From Caenorhabditis elegans (Eukaryota; Nematoda; Chromadorea; Rhabditida; Rhabditidae), in assembly GCF_000002985.6 (NCBI RefSeq), contig NC_003283.11, positions 9,362,001 to 9,426,000 on the forward strand: a stretch of DNA of 64,000 nucleotides, written 5' to 3'. Made by a program: the position numbers and the translations under genes. Shown here one piece after another: positions 49,001-59,503 of the stretch. The first letter of the stretch is position 1; each line of letters begins with the position of its first letter. The notes below the pieces were generated by a model. That model had not been told where the DNA came from. It ran no database searches and saw only the letters and a list, made by a program, of their open reading frames with translations.

Positions 49001-52000
49001 CATCATATTCGTATAATCCTTCAAAAAAGTTGATCGAATAGTGTGTAGTACAGGGAAGTGAGAAAATAACAAATAATCGAAGATTTAAAAGAAGCCTTAA
49101 CGGTCAATTAATTGGAAGACTAAAAGAAAAGAAAAAATGGAAGAAATAGGGATACTGTCAAAATGAGCTTATGTGGGTGTAAAACGATTTTATTGGTTTT
49201 GTGCTTTCTTTTGCAAACATTTTTTGTTTTTGTGTTACCACGTCACCAAAAGAAGCACTTTTCGCAGAATTTGTGTCCATTAAATTGGAGTCGTTCGAAA
49301 TTGTCATGGCTATACGGAAGTTGGGATTTTAAATGAGAAAATGAGCTGAGATATGAAGGAATTGAGTATTGCAAAAACTCGATGAATAGATTCAACGAAA
49401 GTTTCAATTTTCAAACATTCCTTCGATATTGAGTTATCACTTGTGATATTTTTGTCTTTCTCTCAAAAAAAGCCTAGAAATCAGCGAAGATTATTGCGAC
49501 AATTACTGACTCGAAGACAAAACGCGGCAATTACGGACTTTTTGTCATTTTTTGAGAAACTACAGCACTGTCGTATGTTCGAATCCCTACAATCTTTGAA
49601 TATAATTATTTATAACATAAGTAAACAATGTATTCCAAAGGAAAATATGTTTTTTGACCGACGACTTCCAAAAAAAGTGGCAAAGACTGAGAAATTACCA
49701 CTTTTTGAAACATAATCACATTTTTCAAAAATTTGTTAAAAGTTTTACTATGATATTTTTTAACCTAAATAGGAGGTCCAGGAAGTTAATTTTTAGAGAA
49801 AATAGTGCACAAGGTATTACAGGAAATTGAAAGAAAGTGACACGGACTTCCTAATAAAACAAAAGAAAATTCAAGTCAAAAAGTGGCATTGAATAACCCT
49901 TTCTATTCATCTGCAACCGACAGAACGCTCATCTTCAGAAGATTTTGTCATAACACGACTTGATTTCAAGTAGAAGCAAAAAGATGAACCAACCTTTTGA
50001 AAAAAGAGATTTAGGAAAGAAACTTATCAAAACACAGGGTCGAAGAATTCAGACACTTCAATTTCGAACTTTGACGCCTTCCTTCTTTCTTCTCCGTCTC
50101 CCTGTTTGTTTCCGTCCCTATTGTGAGCACTTTTTGCGCGTGTGTGTTGCCATATTTTACTTGTATCAGATGAGTAATTCAAAACTTGAAGTTTGAAAAA
50201 AAAATCCGTCGAGCCGGATTCGAACCAGCGATCTAAGGATACCCACTGACTCTACAGTCCTCCGCTCTACCAACTACTGAGCTATCGACGGGACGTGAGC
50301 CTACATTATGGGTAGCAAAGATTTTTTACTGATATAATATTAATATATAAATGTCAGGAAAAAATATCATGCGATAAGAAACGGAGAACAAGGCATGAAC
50401 TTCAATACTTAATTTGAAAAATAAAAGTGTGGTTTTATTCAAATCTTTGATAGTGAGCTACAAGAAAGGCAGTTTGATGAGTTTTCGTCAGGTTTTGCAA
50501 TCAGTAAAGACGTTTGGCGTATGCGCCTTTGAGTCTACTGTAGAATATTTAACTGCAAATCTCGATTTATTTTTATCATCAAAGTACACAAAATAAATGT
50601 GAAAATCACTTGGAGAAACAGACAATGTGAACAGTGAATCGACATCTCCATGTAATTTTTTCAGTAATCTTAAAAGCCCATAAACACCAAAAAATAAATA
50701 CATATAGACTTGCGGAGAGATAAATCCGCATAAGTTCACCTTTTTCGAAAATGAAAAGATTTAAAACTACACATTATCAAAAATTCACAAGTAAACCTAC
50801 ATACATGAAATAAACACTGGACATATATCTAAACTCTTTTTAAGGAAAACGAGAATATAATCGCATCCTGAACCTCCATAAACATATGAGAGGAACTGAA
50901 CACTCACCGTTTCTTGGCTGTAGTTTTCATAAAATGGAACCCGCTTGATGAGATAGTAGTCCGAGTAGTTACCAATGTTCTGAAACATTTTCCCAATTCA
51001 TGAGATTACAAAGAAACATTTTTTGTATATCTACCTTCATCTTCTCTTTTGCAAAACTATAGATTCTAGAAGAGAATGAGAAATAAGAAGTTATGCCGTT
51101 TTTACATGTTAGTTGTCTAATTTAAGCTCAGCTACACAAACAAATTCATAAATGTTTCATAAAAGCTTGTTTGCAAAATGTTGGATTCCAATTACAATTG
51201 TTTTCTTTATTCAATTCATGTTTCATACAGCTTCTGTCATTTTTTACCGCATTCAGTTGTCAAATGACACGAAAGAAATGATGCCTTACTAACGAATCCT
51301 TCGACAAAATTCGGTACTGCGAACTGGAGTCTTTCCGGGAAAATTGGGAAAATTATTATTTTTTATACGGAGGAACCTTTCGATTGGTCGTGAGTTGGGT
51401 TCTTTGAGCAGTTAGACATAAAAATATGAGTATCCGGACTAGAGGAGAACCACAAACAACAATTTCCGATGATGAACGTTCAACTTCCTCCCGATTTATA
51501 AATTGGGGACTTGAGATTTATTAGAAAGAAATTAGAATTACAAAAAATTACTCAAATTCGTGAAGTTATGCTTCATGAAAACTTCACAAATAAAAGGGAT
51601 TATTGAAAAATCAGGTACAACGTTCCAAAGAAGGAGCTATAAAAATATATAAAGAGATAACCAGAAGAAAAAAGCTTGTAGATTCTTGAGTTCGTTTCTA
51701 GATCTTTTACATTAAAAAATTACATTTCGACAGTTTTCAAGTTCAATGTTTCAAGTTTTCATAGCGAGTTCTAAGTTTCCTCAAACCATAAATAATGGAA
51801 AACATTGACATTGTATTGAAAACCACCGTAATACCACATAAATACTCAGGATCGTCTGGAATCCTGGAATAGCGGACTACTGACGTTTGGCTTAAACAAG
51901 TTCAAATTTATGGTATTCACAGTTGGTATATTTCCAGAGTTCAGTTTTCATAAATAATGCCCAAATAAGAGGAAAAATATTATTAGTTTTGTAAGTATTT

Positions 52001-52513
52001 CAAACAAAATTTCAAACAACACTGCTAGAACCTCAAAATAATGATACTGTCAAAAACGGAAATGTTCAAAGTTTGTTTCAAAAATGTTCGTACACTGTTT
52101 CTAAAAATGGAAAACATCGTCAGCTCACCTCTTCCATTGTTGAATTAAGTACATCCTCTCCGTGTGCTACCAACTGAGACGGCTCGTGCTCTTGGAGCAT
52201 GGAGACAATGAGCGGATCTGTGACCGCCTGAAACTTGAAAGTGTTAGCTGAGAAGAAAGTTTTTTTTGAGGAACCGGAATCTGATTAGCAGGAATGGTGT
52301 ATTTCTCTCAAAGATCCTCTTCTCATTCCCTTTTTACTTCGTCCTCCACCCCCGTAAGGTTATCATCTACGTCAGATGTAAAAGTAGATGTAGAATTGAA
52401 AGAAAAGTATAAGGAAATAGAAAAAAAGAATGTTGAAGATGAGTTTTGAAGTGACCTCTTCTTTTGTAAAACCTTACCTCTTCTAAACTGATATTCGCCA
52501 GAATTGCATCCAT
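40047..52513 (-). CDS. Rhodopsin-like seven-transmembrane receptor, 13 exons, about 529 aa
   Basis: Probable neuropeptide-type GPCR; ligand unknown. Exons: 52513-52478, 52227-52129, 50979-50908, 43849-43676, 43000-42977, 42389-42312, 42261-42104, 42053-41897, 41702-41560, 41467-41145, 41097-40988, 40312-40235 and 40184-40047. All phases agree and total 1590 nt. The 69-residue N-terminus has four N-glycosylation sequons (NIS, NST, NYS, NYS) and a Tyr/acidic stretch. TM1 starts near residue 75 (FLCGHLGALSVILNLFVII); TM2 carries LHCAVLD; TM3 ends in NEYIVIRYPLHY, a DRY variant; TM6 has LLFLCPYS (CWxP variant); TM7 has CQPLCYFRMTEFRR (NPxxY variant). The C-tail is Ser-rich. The 24-nt fifth exon and the three N-terminal exons are the least certain; an SL1 start at 43849 would give a 460-aa form with almost no extracellular N-terminus. 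Confidence 0.75.
40544..40870. repeat. Fold-back (palindromic) repeat in a receptor intron
   Basis: Arms 40544-40667 and 40750-40870 are diverged inverse copies of each other (e.g. GGTACTCGGTCTCGAAAC against GGTACCCGGTTTCGACAC when aligned, and GGTGTGCGCC in both). The style is that of the abundant worm palindromic interspersed repeats. It lies in the intron before receptor exon 12. Confidence 0.7.
42539..42936. mobile_element. hAT-type MITE with perfect 8-bp target duplication
   Basis: TIRs start CAGAGGTGGGCGGATAT at 42539 and end with the reverse complement at 42936. The octamer CTCTAGAA flanks both ends (42531-42538 and 42937-42944), as expected for hAT superfamily insertion. Arms of about 150 bp pair almost perfectly, except for an 11-nt duplication in the left arm. 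The 99-bp centre carries reiterated GGATAT/TATCGG. It sits in the intron between receptor exons 5 and 6, a few dozen bases from the exon 5 donor. No transposase. Confidence 0.9.
43136..43524. repeat. Tandem duplication, 2 x about 194 bp
   Basis: 43136-43329 and 43330-43524 are near identical, differing by a single inserted base (AATGTCTATGG against AATAGTCTATGG). They lie in the intron before receptor exon 5. The near-absence of divergence suggests a recent event. Confidence 0.9.
45041..45111 (-). tRNA. tRNA-Thr (AGT)
   Basis: A 71-nt cloverleaf: acceptor GCCTCAT pairs with ATGAGGC, D arm GCTC-AGTGGCA-GAGC, anticodon stem TCTGT/ACAGA with loop CTAGTAA (anticodon AGT at 45079-45077), T arm GCTGG-TTCGATT-CCAGC. 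CCA is not encoded, as usual. It lies inside the third intron of the receptor gene, on the same strand. Confidence 0.93.
45663..46193. mobile_element. 531-bp TIR element with 99-bp arms
   Basis: 45663-45761 and 46095-46193 are inverted copies with one mismatch seen, beginning TCACTAACTAGGGAATGC. The centre holds a 64-codon ORF (45884-46078) that resembles nothing I know and is probably not coding. I could not settle a target duplication or the superfamily. It lies in the receptor gene's third intron. Confidence 0.8.
46194..50205. other. Interior of the receptor's 7-kb third intron
   Basis: Long AT-rich, minus-strand T/C-rich intron sequence. It contains a small tandem copy of GTTCTGATAGTTAGA (46409-46438). 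I searched both strands for further exons and found no coding sequence I would defend. A terminal-exon-like Y-K-G-V-F-K-K-I-stop after an acceptor near 48138 was considered and not accepted. Confidence 0.4.
50206..50291 (-). tRNA. tRNA-Tyr (GTA) with intron
   Basis: 86 nt including an intron. Acceptor CCGTCGA pairs with TCGACGG; anticodon GTA is at 50255-50253 in loop CTGTAG. An 11-nt intron follows position 37 (50251-50241), then A38 and the stem TCCTT. T arm GCTGG-TTCGAAT-CCGGC. Tyrosine tRNAs are typically intron-containing in eukaryotes, with the intron exactly here. It is nested in the receptor's third intron, same strand. Confidence 0.93.
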
Positions 52514-55500
52514 TTTCAGATGATGATCAATGACGATGAAGAAGGTGAAATTGTAGAAGAAAAATAGAAGAGAAGACAGCTTCTCGTGATGACAGACGAG
52601 ATGCCTCAGGCGATCTGTGACAAACTCATTCAATTATTGAGTAAAATAACATGAAGACAAATGAGAAAGGAACTCAAAATGTTACGGGTAGTTGGTAAGG
52701 GATTCTTAATACGAATATTCTTAAGTTTAAAAAGAAGAATCTAAAAAAGATCATGAAGAAATGTCAGCTCTCCACTGACAGCAACAGGCTGAAAACTTAC
52801 TTACACCGAATCGAGGGATTCTTAAAACTGCAAAACTCAATTCATGATAGTTTTTCGAATGTTTAGATCCTTGAATAAAACTTGAACAGACTATAGTTTT
52901 TGAAAACTTATAATGTACTGTTATAGTGTCTGAATTTAGTTTAAAAAACACTTCGATCTCATTTGAGTGTATCTTGGGTGTTCCTATTTTCAAGAAAAAA
53001 GAGGATATGAGTGATGTGGCAATTGACATAAGAAAAGTCGAAACCAACAAAAAGCTGTCAAAATTGAGACATGAGGGCGGTAATAAAAAAAATACATTCT
53101 CATCAAATTATCAAAGTTTGTTGTAATGTTTTTTTTGTTTTAAAAATTGAAATGTTCATTTTTTCATAGAAATAAATTGTTTTTTATGTCAATACTGATA
53201 CTTAAAGTTTTTTGCTATTTTTTGTGAGCAACTATTCCAAAGACCATCTTCCGAGTTGTTCCACAACCGTTCAATCATCGATAATTTAAAGTTTTGATAT
53301 TTGGCATTTTCGACGATTACCGAATTTTTAAATTTTCAGAGATTCGAAAATTTGGCTGTTCGAAAATGATTAAGATTATAAATTTGGACAAGCGAAAATC
53401 TTAAGAAGACTAGACCAAAATGGTAGACTAGACCAAAATGAGCCTCAAATATAATTTGAGTAACTAATTGTAAGCGAGTAGCATCTTGCGCTTTATGGGC
53501 TAACTCCACAAGCTTTCAAAAAAGGAATATACACTTAAGAAATCGTAGTTCCATTTCTCATAATGACCATCATTTTAGTTGAGTTTCATTTCGTTTCCGA
53601 CGCTCAAAATGCGATTAGAAGAAAATGAGTGCATCCACTCTTTCGCATCCTTTTTTGCACAAAACACGCCTAGAGACACGAACTGAGATTCATTTGAAAA
53701 TTTGGAATGAGAAGAGAATAACTAGTTCAAGAATTACAATTTTCACTAAAAATTGAGCTGAAAGGAATAAAAAGAAAGAATAAAACAAGGACAGCGGGAG
53801 GATAATTGGACAAGAATCGAATAGGTCATTTGCATAGATTAACGGGTTGATTTTAAGAAGAGAATAGGAAGCACATGAAGAGAGTGTGTAGAGCAATAGA
53901 AGAGCACTGATTTTTGATTCAGGAAACAGAATAAAGATATATAGGAAAATGAGGAAGGTGGCACAACGTGCTCAATTTTTCCGCTGAAATGAGCTAGGAA
54001 ACTAAAGTACAGAATTACAATCCTTATTTTGAGTCTAGATATTACTGTACAGTTATCTAAATTATTAATTATTATTCAAAGCTTCTTATCCTCCTCTCTC
54101 AAACTGGAAAATTAACAACGCTCAGAAAAGTTTATTGAAAAAAAATCAAAATTTATTCCTGCCAAATTTCGGTTTTTTATCCTAAACCGAGCAATTTTCA
54201 AAGTATGAACAATATGAGAAAAAAAAAACGAATGAACTCTTATAACGAGGAACATGTTTATTTTTTTTATTTTCTTGATAAGATTGTCAGGATCATTTGT
54301 GCAGGATTCTCAAAATCTTAAAGGCATAACAAATTAAAAAATACAACTTTTGCTTTTAAAACTAGTTTCTAGGAATCTGAAACCGCTGAAACTTATCGAG
54401 TGATAATTCTGCGAAATGGATAATAACTACCGTTCCTTAACCAATAAAAAAAATGATGAACCTCATCTTTTAAAATTTTATTTACTAGGTTAGTTTCTTA
54501 ATCCAAGTAATAGGGCCAATGTTAATTTAGAAAACGCTGTAATTATTTTAATAAAAAAATAAGACTAATTTGAATAAATATCAAATTAAACAGAAACATC
54601 AAATTCTTTAGAAACATAATTTTTGTGACAAGAGAAAAATTAATAACAAATATAAGAGAGAGTAGGTCGTTTTGGTTTCCAACAAAAAAGTAAACCTCGT
54701 AGTGCAAAATTTCAAGCAAAAATAATATTTTGAAGTATCTTCTCCTTCACAAATTTCCTTATTCTTCTCCGTTTTTTTTTCAACGGAAATATGCAATAAG
54801 AATGTCCGTTGAAGTGAAGGGACCTCTGACTCTCTATTTTCCAAATAAAAATGTACATGAATCCAAAAAGAATTGGCTTTCTTTCTCTTTCATTCTTTGC
54901 TTTTTCAATATATACACCTCCACTTACAAATTCAAAGAACTCTTTCTGATGAAATAACATCAAAAAAAGTAACGTGAAAATTTCCTCAATGCATTTGCAA
55001 ATTATCTTAATAAAACCCTCATTTCAATAATTTTTGCAAGCATCGTCGTCGTTTCATGTGTACGATTAGAAAATCTTCTTCTCGGTAAGTTAATGTCAAC
55101 TTTGAAAAAGGTTTCCAGCGTCTCAAGTTTTCAAAAATACACGAGCTATCCGTGTTGTGCAATTGAATGAACCTCGACCGCGACCATTGAAGATTTACGA
55201 GTCAGTGTGTACTCCTTGAGAATTTGCTAATTGTTTATAATTGTATAATTATAATTATAAAAGCCATTTTGGTAAATTCGAGTAAAAATTGATGCATTTT
55301 GTTTGCCGTGGTTGAAGTTTACACTCTTTGATAACTAGCTCGTTCATTTGAAAAATTAAAGACACTAGGAGCTCGAGTAATTGTAAAGTGAAAAGATATT
55401 TTGAGAGCTTCAAAGCAGCGCAATATTTTGGTTCTGTTTCTTCCCTTTCTATACTTTTAATCTTGTTTTCAAACAACTGAATCTTTATTCTCACTTGATT

Positions 55501-55838
55501 AGCCGGAAGTATATTCACGGAATTATTGAAATGGAGAGACGAAAAAAAAAGAAAGAAGATAGTTACATTAATATATTTGTTCCCTTCCATCAGGTAACTC
55601 TCGAATTTGAATTATACTGAAACTTCATTAAATTCAGTTGAAAATTTCGGGTGGAATTTTAAAAAATAATCTAAGTAAAGCCATTTAAAACCATGTGACT
55701 TGGAACGTAAACATACGGAGATAAAAAAGCTTGCAAGATAAATATATACTAAAACACTGAGAATGAAATATTGCGAGGTTTCCCTATAAAAGAACAAAAA
55801 TATCATTATTTCTATTTTTCACATAAAATGCTTACAGA
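52514..55838. other. Divergent intergenic region
   Basis: Between the receptor ATG (minus) and the small plus-strand gene. AT-rich with long A/T runs. One 39-codon ORF (ATG 53007, reading MSDVAIDIRKVETNKKL) has reasonable codon use but no support. No TIR element or tRNA recognised. Confidence 0.45.
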
Positions 55839-57256
55839 ATGTCTAATTCATCAGCTCATTCCTCATTCGGTACATCAAATGACTCGTTTTCTTCAGTCCA
55901 AAGTGTGATTCTGCCACCAGTTGGACCATTTGGTCAGAAAAAGAGAACGTTTGAGTACATTGGTGGTGAGTTTAATTGAGAATGAAGGATCTAATGGGAT
56001 TTAGTTTTTTTCAAGCGTCAAGAATAGAAAAAAAGTTCCAAATTTTTAGAGCAACTTATTTATTTTACAATTTCTGAATGTGTAGTTGTTGGTTTTTAAT
56101 GCAAAAGAAACAAATGCCACGCCCTGCTTTGATGAAAAAAATGAGTAAGAACATAGAACACACTATGGAAAATTGTTTTTAATTTATTATTTTTTGTTAA
56201 CTACCACAAGAGCCAGCTGGGTCGAGAGTTTGAAATCTTGAACGTACACATTTTTGGCTTTTAATTGTAACAAAAAGGTGTCAAATATAGAATCTCCAGA
56301 AGCCTCGAAATTTTCACTTGGCTTTTTGTATTTATGCTGAGGCACTAGGGATTATTTATGTAACTCTCCAACCTAGGTCCTTGGCTTCCCGCATCAGTCG
56401 TCGGATTAGAGTTTTTACTTTCAGATTCATAGACATTATGTTTCAGTATTTAGATTTTGTACTTCAGATTTAGGACCTTTCAGTATGATTAAATTTTTCA
56501 TTTAAACGGAAATTTGTTACCGTGTTTGAGAATAATTCTTGCTAAAATCATACAGTATTTTGAATCTACTGTATTTTGAATTTTATCATTTTTCTATGAG
56601 TCCATGTTTTTTTTTCAAATTTGAGAAGTAGAAGATATACATTATTGTTTCAATTTTCAAATAAAATACACAATGAACCTAAATATTATAAAAATTTCAG
56701 TCACACTTGTTGTCGATAAGTTGAAATTGGCTGAATGGATGAACGGGATCGGGAAATTGTTTGGATCCGCAGAGCTCCGTGATAATGTTACCAATCTTCA
56801 TATGCAATTGGTCCCGGTGATTGATACGTTAAAAAAGGTTCATATTCTAATATTGCCCTTAAAGAAATCGTTGGAGTATTTAAAAGAGGAACAATGATAA
56901 TTACTATTTCTATGAAAACATTAGAAGATTGCAGAGCGGATTGTTTTCAAAATTGAAATCAAAGACCAAATTGGGTTACTGTAGGCGCGTAGAGTAGTAG
57001 CAATAGTGCTGTTTTCCAGGTTTTTATAACCGCCGCAACATGATATTGTCATGGGAAACTATATTTTTCTTTATACTTTAATTTTCAGGTTTCCCATCTA
57101 TCAAGTGAAAAAACGAAAAAAGAGATCATGACACTGATTGAAGAATACAAAACACTTGTCGTTGTTTGTGAGAATATGCTGGACAGAATGGAAAAATCGG
57201 CTGACTTCCACAGTACGGATATGCTTAATGATCCTGTTCTTGAGAAACAAGAGTAA
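55839..57256 (+). CDS. Unrecognised 143-aa helical protein
   Basis: Three exons: 55839-55965, 56701-56837 and 57089-57256, with phases 1/0 consistent; stop TAA at 57254-57256. The ATG follows a CTTACAG acceptor by one base, fitting SL1 trans-splicing. The N-terminal 25 residues are Ser-rich (MSNSSAHSSFGTSNDSFSSV) and probably disordered. The rest is predicted by eye to be mostly amphipathic helix (VVDKLKLAEWMNGIGKLF, EEYKTLVVVCENMLDRME) and ends acidic. No signal peptide, membrane segment or known catalytic motif. I cannot assign a family; a small subunit of a larger complex is one possibility but is a guess. AATAAA lies at 57347-57352. It converges with the DeSI gene. Confidence 0.8.
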
Positions 57257-58390
57257 ATTTCTGTCCCTTTATCGATTGAATGAATGCAGTTGCGCTTTTT
57301 TGAATTTATGATTAAATTCTGAAATAATTGGGAAGTACACTTCCCAAATAAAAAAGAAAATATCACATTTGATAAAAGTTCGAAATTAGATTCATAAATA
57401 GGGAAGACACTTGTGTATATAATGAGGGTCGATGAAAGATGAATTGACTGAAAATGCATTTTGGGGAAACTTAAGGCAAAGAGGTGATGAGGACTGATGA
57501 GCGGATCAGGAAGGAAAAAGAAACGAAGTGGTAGGTTCATAAATACACACAATTCGGGGGGAAAACTTATAACATAGTCATATAATGTTTCAATGAAGCC
57601 GTTTAGAGAAAAGGCAAGAAAACGCCAAAAAACTATCCGATGTTACACAAGAAAACCATTTGAGTTGGCTGGGAAGTGGTGAAGAGAAAATCAAATAAAT
57701 TTATACATTTTAGATACCTCGAATGAAACTTAAAGGCAATAAGGGGAGGGTAGGAAGATTTATCAGGAATTATAGGAAACGACGAGAATGACGGCTTCAG
57801 CTATCAATCACTGAAAAAAACGAATTCTCGGCGAGGAATCTGAAATAAATAAAACCTGTAATATTTCCAAATAGTTCATCTTTAACAAGTAAGAAACAGG
57901 GTTGTCGTTTTTTTGGCAAAAATTGATTATTTGGTTCTTTTTGGTTTTTTCGGACTGAAAAACAAAACAAATTGTTTTTAAAAAAATTATTTTTAGTCAG
58001 AGGTGTGCCATTTATCAATTTTCGATGTTTTTCAGTGAAAATCAAAAAAAAATCAAAAGATTGAAAGTGGAACTACGAAAATTTTTGATTTTTCATTCTC
58101 TGGAAAATCGAAAAAAAATATTCAGAAAATTAACCATAAAATATTTGTTTTTTAATCTAACTTTGTTTATAATGATGAGCAAAAACACAACAACTTTGTT
58201 CTAAAAAGAAGAATAATGACCAAATTTTCAAAAAAACCCTCGGTTGGCATGATGAAACAATCGAACTTTTTTTGGAGAATTTTGATTTTTTTTGTGTTTT
58301 GTCCAAGTTTGAAACAACATTTTTTTTTGTTTTTTTGGTCGAAAATATTTTTTGCAACAGCCCTGGTAAAAAAAGCACAAACTTACATCT
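57257..58390. other. Convergent 3' region
   Basis: 3' flanks of the 143-aa gene and of the DeSI gene. AT-rich with A- and T-runs (57950-58370). No exon or repeat family recognised. Confidence 0.45.
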
Positions 58391-59450
58391 CTAACATTCA
58401 GAACATGTTGGTTTTGCAAGACCATTGCTTGTTGTGCCAGGCGTACTGTTCGTTTTTCCAATATTTGAGGCCGAAGAGGCTGGAATCACAGTTGCGGCTC
58501 CGGTAGGAGCTGTCTGTTGAGTTCCGTTTATTGTTGCTTTGATAGTATTCCAGATGCGGAAAATTGGCGGTGAGTTGCTACGAGATTTCTTTTCACTTGA
58601 AAACGTAGACGGTGTTTGAACAATAAGATCGTCATAGTCAAGAGTATCACAGGATGAAGCAGAAGAAGAAGATGATGGGGACATGCAGATACGATCAGAA
58701 TTTGATGAAGAAGCTGACATTATTATGGCTCCATTTGCGGTTCGATTATCAAGAATTGTAGTGCGGGAGTCTGAAGGATTGATTGCACATTTCTCTCGAA
58801 CATTATTGCTTCGACTCACCATTCAGCGATCGAACCACTAGTTTCTCAGTTGCTTCTTCTGCTGAATCTACTGATCCTCTCTTCTTCTCATCGACAGAGG
58901 CCTGCAACACGATTGGCGTAAGCCATTCTTGTGGGATGCACTTTTCAAGGAATGGAATGCTTCCACTCAAGTTTGCCAATCGATTGATCCAACCCGGAAT
59001 ATCCTTGCCAGTAAGCTCACGAGCGAGTACTGCACTGAAGTGATTGCAATTACGGGAAATTAGATGATAACGATCTCCGCGAAAATCCTCGCCAAGGGAC
59101 TTTATAAGCTTCCGAATGTCACTGGTAGATCTCTCAGTTTCTCCAACAACAATCGATTCTTTGAATTTAAACGTTTCGCCAAGTTCTTCCGCATCTTGTG
59201 GTGAGTTTTCGAAGACTCCTGAGAACTGATAAGGATGTCCACCATATGCGTATTCTGAAAAAAATTATTTATTTTAGCTGTTTTTTAGGTATAAAGTTAA
59301 AAAAAAACTTCACTTACCGACACCGAAAACTTCGATTCCAGAGTGAAAAATGCCAACGCCAATGTTCGATGCGTAATCATTCAGCCAATACATATCATAG
59401 ACATTAAGTCTAACCACAGTTTTTCTTCTGGCTGTTCCCATCACATCCAT
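58391..59450 (-). CDS. PPPDE/DeSI-2-type cysteine isopeptidase, 315 aa
   Basis: Thiol isopeptidase of the PPPDE superfamily, which removes SUMO or ubiquitin from proteins. Exons 59450-59318, 59254-58820 and 58770-58391, phases consistent. Seen: [15 protein letters not shown], catalytic His in [10 protein letters not shown] (about H36), [23 protein letters not shown], catalytic Cys in SRNCNHFSA (about C114), and [19 protein letters not shown], all in the order of human DESI2. The catalytic domain covers about residues 10-165. The remaining roughly 150 residues form a Ser/Thr/Asn-rich, low-complexity tail, longer than in the human protein. The start is the first ATG after an acceptor at 59503; no stop lies between them, so an upstream coding exon is not fully excluded. 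Confidence 0.88.
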
Positions 59451-59503
59451 TGTGCTAGTGGGCGAGTACAAGCAGCCAAATGTCGAGTAGAACAAGTCAG
59501 TAC

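Noticed and set aside
50488..50739. 83-codon minus ORF after receptor exon 3
   Set aside because: No in-phase acceptor joins it, and it is AT-rich. The in-phase continuation is the TM1 exon at 43849.
51035..51065. Possible extra receptor microexon (22 or 31 nt)
   Set aside because: Including it breaks the reading phase. Exons 52227-52129 and 50979-50908 join in frame without it.
53007..53126. 39-codon plus ORF MSDVAIDIRKVE
   Set aside because: Plausible codon use but too short and isolated to call a gene.
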